This document shows, in pieces, positions 36,785-48,054 of a stretch of DNA of 64,000 nucleotides. Source of the DNA: Chrysoperla carnea. Its lineage: Eukaryota > Arthropoda > Insecta > Neuroptera > Chrysopidae. The stretch spans positions 134,189,960 through 134,253,959 of the forward strand of contig NC_058337.1 in NCBI RefSeq assembly GCF_905475395.1, written 5' to 3'. A model generated the notes under the pieces. The model was not told the DNA's origin. It made no database searches and saw nothing but the letters and a program-made list of their open reading frames with translations. Numbering within the stretch: position 1 is the first letter of the stretch; each line of letters begins with the position of its first letter. The position numbers and the translations under genes are program-made.

Positions 36785-39700
36785 TTAATACTCCATGCCA
36801 TTTGATGTCTTCTTTTGGATACCAGTTAATTCCTTAATTTTATCCAGGTAATATTTATTAACCACTACATGATTTATAGGTTCAGCTGCAAATGCTACTG
36901 TTTTCATACGATTTTCATCCTAAAATGTAGAAAAAAAAAAACTCGTGAACAATCATTAAAGCCTTATTTTCCCCTTATTTGATTTTTTTTTTGAAATGAT
37001 ATTGTTTTTTCATGATTTTAAAAATATGTAATATCTTCATAAAGTATTGCACTGGCACTGACTCAATTCACATATAAATTTTTCAACCTCTCTAATAACA
37101 GTTAAAAATTTCCAGCTAAATAAACTTAAAAGTGCAGTATTAAACTTACATTGTAGGTATCCATTCTTGAGCGACATCTGAACATGAATTTAGAGAAATT
37201 TTTAGTTGCAATATATTCTGTAGCTTCCTTTTTATCATTATTCAACCATTCGCCCATTTCTTGAGATGTTTTTCCTAAAATTTTCTCGGCTTCACTTGCA
37301 AAAACAGTCATCCAACTTTCACCTGTATGATCGGCAACATTCATCTAAAATACATATGTTTTGCATTATAAATTAAACAGAAGGTAGGGAAATAATCGCA
37401 CATCAACACAATTCGGAAAAAAATGTTACGTTATATTGATCCTCCTTTTTTTAGATCCTTTTTATTTAAAAAAGCTGCACTAGCTTCCTAGATAAGATCA
37501 ACAAATCAGAGCCTGTTTGTAGCTTAAGCAATTATTTTGATCGAAGAATTGAACAGGAAAATGATTGTAAATATTATGAAGAAATAAAGGGAGCTCTTGT
37601 GCGACAGCTCAGAGAACTTGGTGATAAATTCTTCGCCGGGATTTCTCCCTGGATTGATAAATTCAATGTTTCGGAACCAAACATTCTAAACCTGACGTCC
37701 TGCATGTTTCAGCAGGTGCAAATTACATGTATGGAGGTTTTATCGTCCTCCTTACAGGCCCTACAAGTGCGATCATCAGAGATACCATGTTCTGAAAGAG
37801 GTAGTTCAATTCCTGCCTAGAGCCCCACCACAGTTGTGGTTATATACACAGTTTGGCCTGTCGCATGTCCAGCGCAAAATCCCAATAATCAAAATGGGTT
37901 TGGTTTGAGATGACTCCTCTCGACCAAAGAGTCGACTTCTTAATTCCCTTTAACGCCATATTTGTAAAGAAAAATATAGACTTGACAATGACTACGGGGT
38001 AAGAGAAAACGAACCAGATATGGAAGAGAAAATAGAATAAGAGCAGTTGAGGATATCTTTTTTAAGCATAGAAAGTCTTAATTACTTTCTTATCGTGTTT
38101 GGTGTCACTTTTATCACAAATTCTAATTATTAATCCTTAATACTTACACTGACTAAAAGCCGATATTGGAAATCATTGTATTCTTTACCACATTTATCGC
38201 AACGATAGGAATCATCACCCATTTCAAGTAATTTCTTATTACATCCTTCAGCCGGACATGATTTATAAACAGCACGATCGGATTTAATTAACATGATTGT
38301 ACCAATATTTGAAAATGATAAACTGTCGGTGACATGTTTCGCTTTAACCTCCCTGAACGTCATCAATGGTGAATTAGTTGATTGATAACCATCGCCTGTT
38401 GTACTTCTACCAGATATATTCGTAACATTGTCCAATTTAGAACCTTCGTTGTCATACCAACCACGTAATTTATATGCTTCTGGTATATCGGGATTAATAC
38501 GTATTGGTGAACTCATTCCTGATATACTTTTTGAGCCCATAAATTCATTGATTTTAGCACCTTTTATAGCGATTACAGGCTGTGAGCTGCCATCAAAATC
38601 TTCTGCTTCTTTGCCCCATAATGTTAAATTAATCTAAAAATTACAAATCAAATAATTTAGAATGGAAACTTCCAAAAATTGTTTCCCTAATGCCACCCTT
38701 AAAAAATAGTTATCAATAGGGAATACAAGGGAATTATAATTTTAGGAAATCAATCCCAGATTCAGATAATTTATTAAAATTCCTATCTTTGACATTAAAA
38801 ATTATTACCGAACATTGTGATTCATCAACCAATTGAATTTCTCGCTTGATCAAAGCTTTACCAGCTCTAGAATTAAAATGCACGCATTCACCTGCTTCTT
38901 TGCAAACTCCAATCACATCTGTGAAATACAAAAATAAAATTAAAAATAATTTTAAAAATAATAAACAAATATGATACATGCTCCCCTTTCAGTATTTTAC
39001 TTACCAACAATAGAATTTGGCTCCAAGGTAGCAATCGCTTTAATCGGTACAAATTTAAAGGATACAGTTGGAACGTTTGTAGTCTCATGACATTCAACGA
39101 TTTCTGTGTCACGATTTAATGTAATTTCGTAATCATTTTTCAATGTTGAATATTGTTTATTGGCGAGTTTGATTTGACCTCCAGTTATGTAATAAATTCG
39201 ATCGGTCTGTAAGAAATAATCAGGATTTAAGAAGTTTTATCAAATTTGTTTGGTAACTTAGAGAAAAACCAAGAGCCTAACACATTTACTTCCAAAAGTA
39301 ACAAAAATATGATTTAGTTTAAAATTAATTTAAAAGAACACATAAAGGCCTCATAGTTGCCCAGAAATCAATTTTTTAAGGTCTACCAAAATGAAAGTTG
39401 TGACATAATTCTCGGATTTCTGAAAACGACTTAGAAAAAAAATGGCTTCAAACAAACCTGAATCATATCATAAAATTTATCCACTTCATCCCGAAATCCT
39501 GTAATTCTTATCTCACCAGTTTCATCACACACATCCATACTGAATAATTTACCCTCTCCTTTAGAATTTGACCAGGTTCGTATGCTACTTTTGTTCATAA
39601 CACGAACTTTTAATACCCATCTGAAAAAATAAAAATCAAATTAAGCAAAATTTTTATCAAAAAACATTCATAATAAACTCGATTCTTACTTGGAGTTGTA

Positions 39701-41660
39701 AGGACTGAGAGCTTCAATTGGATGGCACATATTTGGATTAAATGTTGAATTGCTGGTTGTATTCATTGAAGTTTGCATTGATGTGTTACTAGCCGGTTTA
39801 TTTGGACTTTTATCCCAAGTATTTGATGCATTTCCATTAGTTTTTTCAGATAATAATTTTGAACTATTTGCTTTATCAGCTTCAGCAATTATTTCGGCCG
39901 TTAAATTCATTGGATTCCCTAATTTCATACCAATATCTTCACCTTTAGCCAAAATGTCAAGCTCCAAAATTAAAAGAACTCGTCGACTACAAATAAATGA
40001 AATGATATTAGTTTTTTAAAAGATTCTTTCAATTATCCAGTCAAATTAGTCCATAAAATATAAGTAAGGTTACAAAAATTCCCATAGAGCTAAAAATTGG
40101 TATGAATGTTCAGAATACTATTATACACGAATTGTGAAAAGTCCCCATCAATCCCCCTTGTGCAAAAAATTTTATTGAGGGGAGAAGTTTGCAAAAATAG
40201 GCTTTTCGCGTTTTTCAGCAAAACGCACAGCAAAAATAGTTTAGACAAAATTATAGATAATCCGATTCTCTACAAAAAGTGTCTCAGTCTCTACACCTTT
40301 TTTCATAAGTATTACCATTTTCGTATGTGGGATATTGAACTATACATAGAAACATAGTGGAACAAACTCATACGTTTCGAGGAGAATCAAGTGTTGCATG
40401 GAAAGTGTGTTGATAGGAGTAGCCATCGCAACATAATAAATAAATTAATTAATTGAAATGAACTTGTATTTTGTTCATAAAATAAAATTGAATTGTGAAA
40501 TGAATAAGTAGTTTCATTTACCAAATTCTACATCGTGATATAACGGTTCAAAGAATTGAACAAATTATTTTTTTCGTAATACATTTTTGAACCATTATAC
40601 GAGTAAAAATATGAGGACTTATTTTTGATGAATCAGCTTCTTCTTTTTAACGCTGTCTTTTCACAACATAAATGCTACTCTTTCGAGTATAAAATTTTTT
40701 CGACACTGCACATGAATTTTTACAGATGTCTGGTCTTTCAGTTACTCCGAAAATTCACCACCTCTTTCAATACTTACGAATAGTATTTTGTGGAGTATGA
40801 GAACTTTGAAACGAGGCAGGTATACGAGCATCACCACGCTGACAATTGAATGGAAGACAGATGTTACTCAGGCCATGCTACTAAATAAAAATAGGAACGA
40901 AGCTCTTGACGTTGATTTATATTCTACAAATTTTATAATTTGTATGTATAAGATATAGGGACTCGTATTTTTACTCGTAAAACGGTTAAAAAATGTATAT
41001 AAACGTGCATGTTACGAGTAAAATAATTTTTTCAATTCTTTGAACCGCTATATCACAAAAATGGCAGCACTTATGAAAAAAGTGCACAGACACATTTTGT
41101 AGCAAATTGAATGATCTACAATTGTCTGAACTATTTTTGTCCCCTTCCCCCTCAATAAAATTGTTTGCACAAGGGGGATTGATGGGGACTTTTCACAATT
41201 TATTTATAATAGAATTCTAAACATTCATACCAATTTTTAGCTCTATAGGAATTTTTAACCTTCAAAGTGTAATTTGACTGGATAAAAAGTGAAATTTTGT
41301 ACGTACTTATCATTCTTGCCATTACTTTGAATTTTAGTAGTAATATATCTTTTAACAACAATAACCGCATTATTTGTTAAGCTTCCATCGGCCACTAAAT
41401 CGGTGACTTGACTTGCAAGCATTGCAAAATTAATCATGTATCTACCATCAGATAGTAATAATCGATATCGATCAGGGTTACTATCATTCTTTTGAATTTT
41501 TTTGCAGTATAATACTTGGACAACAGGATTCTCAACCTGATCACCTCTCATTATTTTCTGATTAGAGAAAAACGTTCATTTTATATTATTTCGTTTAAAT
41601 TTATTTACAAAAATTTGTACTTACCATTAATATACCATCTGTAAGCTTTATATTCGACAT
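36785..41660 (-). CDS. RPA1: replication protein A large subunit (RPA70/RPA1)
   Basis: Largest subunit of the nuclear single-stranded DNA-binding heterotrimer in replication, repair and recombination. Nine exons (transcript order): 41660-41625, 41557-41307, 39986-39690, 39620-39458, 39206-39005, 38918-38809, 38633-38148, 37344-37150, 36919-36785; all phases agree, giving 624 residues against 616 in human. Domain order: N-terminal OB fold (about 1-120), a linker rich in Asn/Ser/Thr, DNA-binding OB folds A ([17 protein letters not shown]), B ([18 protein letters not shown]) and C with its four-Cys zinc site (CPAEGCNKK...[10 protein letters not shown]), and the trimerisation end. The start ATG at 41660 is followed by [11 protein letters not shown], as in the family. 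Introns hold a foldback and a LINE fragment. Assignment is secure. Confidence 0.97.
37600..37960 (-). mobile_element. LINE fragment in RPA1 intron 7
   Basis: Shares CATGTATGGAGGTTTTATCG-type sequence, the ACAGTTTGG/CTGTCGCATGTCCAGCGC block and the CCCTTTAACGCC end with the minus-strand LINE copies at 21240-21830 and 58005-58470. Frames are broken. Confidence 0.7.
40033..41285. mobile_element. 1.25-kb foldback filling RPA1 intron 2
   Basis: The left arm starts TTATCCAGTCAAATTA and the right arm ends TAATTTGACTGGATAA. Inner pairs include ATAGAGCTAAAAATTGGTATGAATG, the GTGAAAAGTCCCCATCAATCCCCC block and TACGAGTAAAA. Only 46 bases (acceptor side) and 21 bases (donor side) of the 1,320-base intron lie outside it. 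Confidence 0.85.
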
Positions 41661-43428
41661 TTTTAAATCTTATGATTTATTTTATTTAATAAGAAAAATA
41701 CTTTTTCAACACTTTTCTTCCCGCCTTCAACAGTAAAATGTCATGAGGATTAAAGTTTATACACAAATACGGCGGGTATTAACATGTTGCGCAATAAATA
41801 TAATTTTGAAGGAATAAGTTCGACTAAAGGTGGTTTCACAATAATCATTTAAATGTCAAATGTATTATTCTTTTTCATGTATCTTATCGTACTTAGGAGG
41901 CCGCTAATTTCGTGGCAAAACATATATGGCGGAAATAAGTCTGTATTAGCATTGATAATTTATGTCTAAAAATCAAAAATGAATTTTTTTTCCAGTGTAT
42001 CCTAGATTTAATGTCTGTGCGATAGCTTCTTGGATTTGGAATGATCTAAAAAAATGTGAGGGGAGCGTTTTTTAGCACTTAAAAAATTGAAAAAGTAATA
42101 AACAATTAAGAGCACAGATTTTAATTAAAAACAGACCTGCAACTCCTTGTAAAATTTTTACTATTTTGGTTCTCTGAAGGTGACTCTACACGTTATATTC
42201 GTGTAGGGCCATCTATTATTTTTGATAATAATTTATCCATTTCAATGGTTGTTGGGGAAACAATATTTTATATATTTTTAAATAAATAAACAATACGTCT
42301 TTCAAAATTCGTTTGCATGTCATTAAGATTCATTTTTCTTTGTGTGTATTTCAATTGATTGTCTTTATTAACATTTTGTGGATTATTTGTATAGTGACAT
42401 TATATAAGTATTTTGACCGTTTTCATTGTACCCCAGTTCATAAACTAATTAGTGTAATTTAATCGTTTTAAGTGTGTTATTATTTTCCGATTTTTTTATG
42501 GTATGTACTGAGTTTATTTTAGCGCTTAGGTCTTCTTTATCGTGTTGATTACATTTAGATAGTGTTTAATTGTGATTATAATTGATTAATAACGATATAA
42601 AATGTTTTAACATTGCATTTAACTTACATCAAACTAATAATTAATTGTTATTAATAATGTTCATATTAAAATAAATGCTATTTTGTTTCAAATATTGCAA
42701 TAAATTATTATTTTATTAATATTTGTTATTTTATTTAAAAAATTTCACTTTTTTTACTTTTTAGAAGACAAATACATAAAAATTTAAAAAAAAAAAAGAT
42801 AAACTGAATAGAAATATTTCAAATAGTACCTAATTCCCGCATTTTTTTTTTAATAGTTCACTGTAAGTGCCTTACTCCAGGGGGCTTTTTGGACAACATT
42901 TCATGTACAGTAATTGCCTATCTATTTATGTAATAAATTATAATCTGTAGTTACTTGAGAATTACTTTATTTTATATTTTATGAACAAAATATAATATTT
43001 TATTAAAATTACACAAAGATTAAATTAAATAATAGTTCAAATAAAATACAGATCGAAAATCTCTTAGCGATGAAATACTGAAACATTCGTTATTGTTTTG
43101 TGAAAACGGAATAAATTCAAAAAAACAAGAGAAATTTACAATATTTAATAAAACCCACGACAATAGCGGTTTATTTTTTTGTAACTCTCTCCAAATTGAA
43201 CTAATTTTCTTGAAACGTAGCTAAGAACATTCCCTGATAAAAAAGTTCGTTACTGAATAGGAAATTTACAATTCTACCAATCGGAAAGAATATAATTCAA
43301 TTGGATGAAATTTCCAATTCATTCCAAATCATTCTCATTAAAACCAATTAAAATTTGAATCGGATTTAATAGGAAAAAATTTCCAATTCATTCCGATTGA
43401 ATTCCGATTCAAATTTCCAATTCCTCTT
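41661..43428. other. intergenic between RPA1 and a zinc-finger gene
   Basis: Probably holds the RPA1 promoter near 41661-41800 (minus strand), but no core element is clear. A repeat D fragment lies at 43164-43245, followed by an AATTCC-rich low-complexity tract to 43425. No gene seen. Confidence 0.45.
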
Positions 43429-44694
43429 CTAATAATACCTCCATGGTTCATTATCTTCATGTTTTATTATTGATTCCTTCTGTAATTCTTGTTCAATTTT
43501 AATATTTTCATTTTTTATTAAAACTGTTTCAAATTCTTGAATTGTTTCAAGATCCTTTGATTCATTTTCTTCTAACATTTCAATTTTAATTCCTGTTCGT
43601 AAGACTTCAGTATGAATTTTTTTATGCCTAGCTAAACTGCTACGATCAGTAAATTTTCTCCCACAAACATTACAAGTAAAAGGTTTTTCTCCAGTATGGA
43701 TTCGTTTATGTGCGACTAAACTTGCATTTTCAGTAAATTTTTTATCACAAATATCACAAGAATAAGGTTTTTCACCAGTATGAACTCTTTTATGTTTCGT
43801 TAAATTACAACGTTCAGCAAACTTTTTCGTACAAATATCACAAGAAAATTGTTTTACGCCGGAATGTAATTGTTTATGACGATTTAATTTGCTATTGTTT
43901 ATAAATTTTTTATCACAAATATCACATGAAAACGATTTTTCTCCAGTATGAAGTTGTTTATGTGCAACTAAATTACGTAGTTGAGTAAATTTATTGCCAC
44001 AAACATCACAAGAAAATGGTTTTATTTCACTATGAGTGTGTTTATGTCGAGTTAAATCTCGATTATAAATAAATTTTTTATTACAAATATCACATTGGAA
44101 ATGTTTTTCACCTGCATGATTTTTTTTATGCCCGATTAAACTACTATAATGTCTAAATTTTTTCTCACAAATATCACAAGAGTATGGTTTTTCTCCGGTA
44201 TGAATTAGTTTATGTTTCACTAAAATATCATTTCGTATAAATTTCTTGTCACAAAAATCACAATCAAAACGTTTTTCACCGGTATGAATCAATTTATGTT
44301 TAGTTAAATTGTTTCGTTCAGTAAATTTTTTGTCACACACATCACAAGAAAATGGTTTTTCTCCAGAATGAATTTGTTTATGTCGATTTAATTTACTATT
44401 GCTTGGAAATTTTTTATCACAGATATCGCATAAAACAGATTTTCCTCCAGTATGTGCGATTTCTATTTCATTATTATCTTCAAGTTTTATTATTAATTCA
44501 GTATGTAATTCTTGTTTAATTTTAACACTTTCTGGTTCATTTTTGATTAAAACTGTATTAAATTCTTGAATAGTTTCAGGATATATTGATTCATTTTCGT
44601 CTAAGATTTCATTTTTAATTTCTAATTCAGTTTCTAACTGTTCAATTTTAATGTCTTCTTTTTTTATGAATTGTGCAAATGAATTATTTGACAT
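43429..44694 (-). CDS. C2H2 zinc-finger protein, 10 fingers (421 aa)
   Basis: Likely nuclear DNA-binding regulator of the local family; no orthologue recognised. Single exon. Residues 1-80 are an acidic segment with IKKE, IKIE, IKNE, IKQE and IKLE tetrapeptides. Ten intact fingers follow (about 86-366) with TGEKPF/SGEKPF linkers. The C-terminal tail (about 370-421) repeats the motif set (IKIE, IKNE, IKIE, IKHE) and ends WRYY. The psi-K-x-E pattern is the SUMO acceptor consensus, so repression through SUMO is a reasonable inference. It is a clear paralogue of the gene at 51970-54012, sharing both termini and 5' flank. The start ATG begins MSNNSFAQ, matching MATDSFAQ in that paralogue. Confidence 0.93.
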   Translation of the reverse strand: MSNNSFAQFIKKEDIKIEQLETELEIKNEILDENESIYPETIQEFNTVLIKNEPESVKIKQELHTELIIKLEDNNEIEIAHTGGKSVLCDICDKKFPSNSKLNRHKQIHSGEKPFSCDVCDKKFTERNNLTKHKLIHTGEKRFDCDFCDKKFIRNDILVKHKLIHTGEKPYSCDICEKKFRHYSSLIGHKKNHAGEKHFQCDICNKKFIYNRDLTRHKHTHSEIKPFSCDVCGNKFTQLRNLVAHKQLHTGEKSFSCDICDKKFINNSKLNRHKQLHSGVKQFSCDICTKKFAERCNLTKHKRVHTGEKPYSCDICDKKFTENASLVAHKRIHTGEKPFTCNVCGRKFTDRSSLARHKKIHTEVLRTGIKIEMLEENESKDLETIQEFETVLIKNENIKIEQELQKESIIKHEDNEPWRYY

Positions 44695-44835
44695 TTTAAT
44701 TTGTTTAAAAGTCCAATTCAGCTACAATTACACATGGATTGGGAGGAATTAATAGTTTTTTCGTGAAAATTTGAAATGCAAACGATCATTAAACGTCAAA
44801 TTTTTAACCCCAAAGAGATTATGACAAGAGCATAC

Positions 44836-45300
44836 TATGGAGGTTATAGAGAAGGAGAACGGTCGCTATAGAAAATATTGTCTCCAAAATATGGACAAAA
44901 TAAGTGAGCCGCTGGGATCGCTAAGTTGCCTCATTAAAAGCAGGCTGTTGTGCGCTAATTTCAAATGATCTATCAACGTTTAATATACGTGTATATAATA
45001 TCATTCAAAGGAAAAAAAAGCAAATCATGAAATTATTATTAATTACTATTATTATTTACTAATGAATAAATTATAAATTATCTATTCTATTTTATAAATT
45101 TATCTATACTACTTTATAAATTTGAATGGTACTAACTTCATCTACTTGTACTCATAAACAGGTAACCTCGCAGGTACTACTTACCGACGACAGCGCGGCT
45201 GGTGGCTAAAAAATGAACTATAAATTCTACAAATTTTTAGGGACAGGCGCACTAATGCTTTAACGCGTAGCAATCGTTCTCCTTCTTTATAGCCTCCATG
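44836..45300. mobile_element. hAT-like MITE family B, copy 2
   Basis: Ends TATGGAGG...CCTCCATG, flanked by an exact 8-bp duplication GAGCATAC (44828-44835 and 45301-45308). The interior matches copies 1 and 3. A second, inverted partial arm (GCATGGAGGTTATAAAGTAG...) follows at 45312-45380, so a further copy was nested or truncated here. Confidence 0.85.
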
Positions 45301-45380
45301 GAGCATACAGAGCATGGAGGTTATAAAGTAGGAGAACGATCGCTACGTGCTAAAGCATTAGCGCACCTATCCCTAAAGTA

Positions 45381-45733
45381 ACTTTTGTTCAAATTACGAC
45401 TTAAATTGGTTGGATTGAGTTTGTCGACTATGGAGGAGTGAGTTGAATTCTTATGTTTTTAGCCCTTGCGTTCAGAAATAGGACACTATTACAGAAAATG
45501 GAGATATTTAATATGGTAATTTGAATTTTAGTGAAATAAAGACGCAAGTCCTTTATTTAATATTGTATTTAATGAACACATGTAATTACATAAATTAAAA
45601 GTAAAACATAACTTTGTATTCTCAAGTCGAACAGAACATTTGATTAATTAATAATAATTTTGTAAGAAAATAATATGTCATCTCATGACTAAGAAACTAA
45701 CAACACTCTATATATCCTCCATCTTAGGTTATC
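45381..45733. other. intergenic repeat remnant
   Basis: Positions 45395-45490 share GGATTGAGTTTGTCGACTAT and TTTTTAGCCCTTGCGTTCAG with 4200-4290. The rest is featureless. Confidence 0.45.
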
Positions 45734-45741
45734 GTTCATAC

Positions 45742-46067
45742 CATGAAGGCTATAAAGAAGGAGAACGATCGCTATAGAAAATATTGTCCCCGAAATATGG
45801 ATAAAATAAGTGATTCGCTGCGATCGCTAAGTTGTATCAATAAAAGCGGGCTGTTGTGCGCTAATTTGAAATGATATATCAATTTGTACATTATGCATGC
45901 TAACTTCATCTGCTTGTACTCATAAACAGCTAACTTCGCAGATACTACTAATGATGACAACGCGGCTGGTGGCTGAAAAATGAACTACAAATTCTACAAA
46001 TTTTCAGGGACAGACGCGCTAATGCTTTAACACGTAGCGATCGTTCTCCTTCTTTATAAACTTCATG
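45742..46067. mobile_element. hAT-like MITE family B, copy 3
   Basis: Ends CATGAAGG...CTTCATG, with an exact 8-bp duplication GTTCATAC (45734-45741 and 46068-46075). Same interior as copies 1 and 2. Confidence 0.88.
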
Positions 46068-46608
46068 GTTCATACACACTTATTGTATAAGGGTGCTTGC
46101 TAAAGTTTACACAACAGTGCACACAAATACACTGAGCACACTGTGCACATTGAGCAGAGCGAGTAATGCTTGAGTTTATTCTTTCTAACAAAACTATTGG
46201 CGAACGAAATTACCTAGAGATGGCTCTGGTGTGAATGCAATATGGCCGATATAGAGGATTTTCGTTCAAGTTGTCAAAATAAATTTTTGCATTTTTTTTT
46301 GTTTATTTGTTTTTTTAACATGGAGAAAGCCCTGGATATTAATATTAGTGATATATTTTATCTACTTGGTGGATCAGTAAGGCCGTTGATGGAAGGAGAG
46401 ACGCTTTCTCGTTCCAAAAACTTGTTTTTTTGTGGTATCCAATCGAAGCAAAATAATTGTTTATTAATCAAATCTTCATGTTTGCAAACGTCGAACATCA
46501 CCGAGAAACCTCATGAAATCCAAATCAAAGTGTTTGTAGCCAATGACAACAAAAAAATCGAATGCTATTGTTCTTGCAAAGCGGGCGCTAGAAGCAAGTG
46601 CAAGCATG

Positions 46609-46880
46609 TGTAAATTATTATCACTTCCATAGTGATATAATTGTTTACTTTTGTTTCAATTGACATACCTGAACTAAAGATTTTTATAATTTATATTGTG
46701 TTAGAATCATAAACGTTTATTAGTGGACATTCTATTAAATAACGTTGTAATTTAATTTATTCCTTTCAGGTATGTTTTTGTTTGTAAATTTAGTGTAATT
46801 CTTTTATATAATTTTGTCAATATATTCCTTTCAGGATTAAATACAATCTCGTTATTTATTCAATAAATTAATAACTTACA
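46609..46880 (+). repeat. 5' LTR
   Basis: Starts TGTAAATTATTATCACTTCC and ends AATAACTTACA. It contains a short palindrome ATCAC..GTGAT, two copies of ATTCCTTTCAGG (splice-acceptor-like) and AATAAA at 46862. The stretch 46745-46757 (TTGTAATTTAATT) pairs with the bases right after the LTR. Confidence 0.96.
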
Positions 46881-46893
46881 AATTAAATTACAA
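46881..46893 (+). promoter_or_regulatory. putative self-priming primer-binding site
   Basis: AATTAAATTACAA directly abuts the 5' LTR and is the exact reverse complement of LTR positions 46745-46757. No TGG-initiated tRNA-type site is present between the LTR and the gag ATG at 46903. This is the arrangement of Tf1-type self-priming, where the transcript's own 5' end primes minus-strand synthesis. Function is inferred. Confidence 0.6.
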
Positions 46894-46902
46894 TCATTTA
46901 AG

Positions 46903-48054
46903 ATGGAAAAATTGTTTGTCCACTTAATAAGAAGAAGCGATGAATATTTTGAATTAGCTGGACTATCCGAAGATAAGCGGTTATGGTTTAGCTTACCAGA
47001 TGAACATAAAAATTTATATGAACATAAGGTATTATCATCAAAAACCACCATTAAAAGTGCAATTGCTGCTATTAAACCGATTAATGGTTTCCGAAAAATT
47101 GGCATTAAATTAGATGAGGATTTGAAAAAAGAATATTTTGATGAAGATGGAAACCTTAGCTACAAAAACTATCCGTTACAGGAATCTGTAGTTTTTTTTG
47201 ATGTGAGTGAAAAACTCCAAGAAGAAACTTTTTTAATTAAAAGAATCAAGGAATTAGAATTAAAATTAAATGACAAAGATGAGATAAAATTGCAAAATAT
47301 AGAAAAGAAGTTTGTTCTTGATAAATATGACAAAACACAAAACCCTTCTGAGTGGTTTTCTAAAATTGAAAGTGAATGTGACCGAAATAAAATAAAAAGT
47401 GGTACCCAGATGATTGAAGCTTTACGATTTTTTGTCGCTGGATCGGCCAAACACTGGTATGAAGGAAATTTGAAAAAATTTGGTCTAACTAATTGGTCTG
47501 AATGGCGAAATTCATTTTTTTCCATTTTTATTGACAAAGGTTGGACAGCTGTCAGAAAAGCATATACCTATAAATACTTAGGCGGCTCATTGATCGATTA
47601 CGCTTTAACAAAAGAAAATTTATGTTTAGAAGTAGAAAGTGATAGTACTATGAGTTCCAGAATAAACTTGATTGTAATGGGTTTACCATCTCAAGTTCAA
47701 GATGAGCTAGATCGCGAAGACATTAACACTATAAAAAAATTATACAATGAACTCCGAAAGCTAGATGGTCAATATAATAAACGTTCGAAAGAAAATAAAC
47801 CATATGATAATCGGCATGAAAAAACAAAATTAGGAGAATCGACTAAAAAGAAACAAATTGATATACCCTTGAAAAAACCATGCTACATGTGTGAAGCTCT
47901 TGGTTGGAAAAATCGATTTCATCCCTCTAACGAATGCCGAAATAAAATACTGTACGCTCAGAAAAAAGAATCTAATTTAATTGAAACGAAATCTGATTCA
48001 GAAAATGAGGCTGAAATGATGAAAATAGAAATTGACCGAAATTCTTTAAACTAG
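46903..48054 (+). CDS. gag: gag polyprotein (383 aa)
   Basis: Structural protein that assembles the intracellular particle and packages element RNA. It starts only 22 bases after the LTR. Residues about 110-290 match the retrotransposon gag type (NPSEWFSKIES, ALRFFVAGSAKHWYEG). A single variant zinc knuckle C-x2-C-x9-H-x4-C lies at about residues 327-345 (CYMCEALGWKNRFHPSNEC). The N-terminal 100 residues are not recognised. The stop TAG at 48052 directly follows a TTTAAAC heptamer that should shift ribosomes into pol. Confidence 0.92.
   Translation: MEKLFVHLIRRSDEYFELAGLSEDKRLWFSLPDEHKNLYEHKVLSSKTTIKSAIAAIKPINGFRKIGIKLDEDLKKEYFDEDGNLSYKNYPLQESVVFFDVSEKLQEETFLIKRIKELELKLNDKDEIKLQNIEKKFVLDKYDKTQNPSEWFSKIESECDRNKIKSGTQMIEALRFFVAGSAKHWYEGNLKKFGLTNWSEWRNSFFSIFIDKGWTAVRKAYTYKYLGGSLIDYALTKENLCLEVESDSTMSSRINLIVMGLPSQVQDELDREDINTIKKLYNELRKLDGQYNKRSKENKPYDNRHEKTKLGESTKKKQIDIPLKKPCYMCEALGWKNRFHPSNECRNKILYAQKKESNLIETKSDSENEAEMMKIEIDRNSLN

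Noticed and set aside
46242-46319. Upstream in-frame ATG as start of the SWIM protein
   Set aside because: It adds a Phe-rich low-complexity stretch from a poly-T region; the ATG at 46320 gives a more normal N-terminus, though this is not proven.
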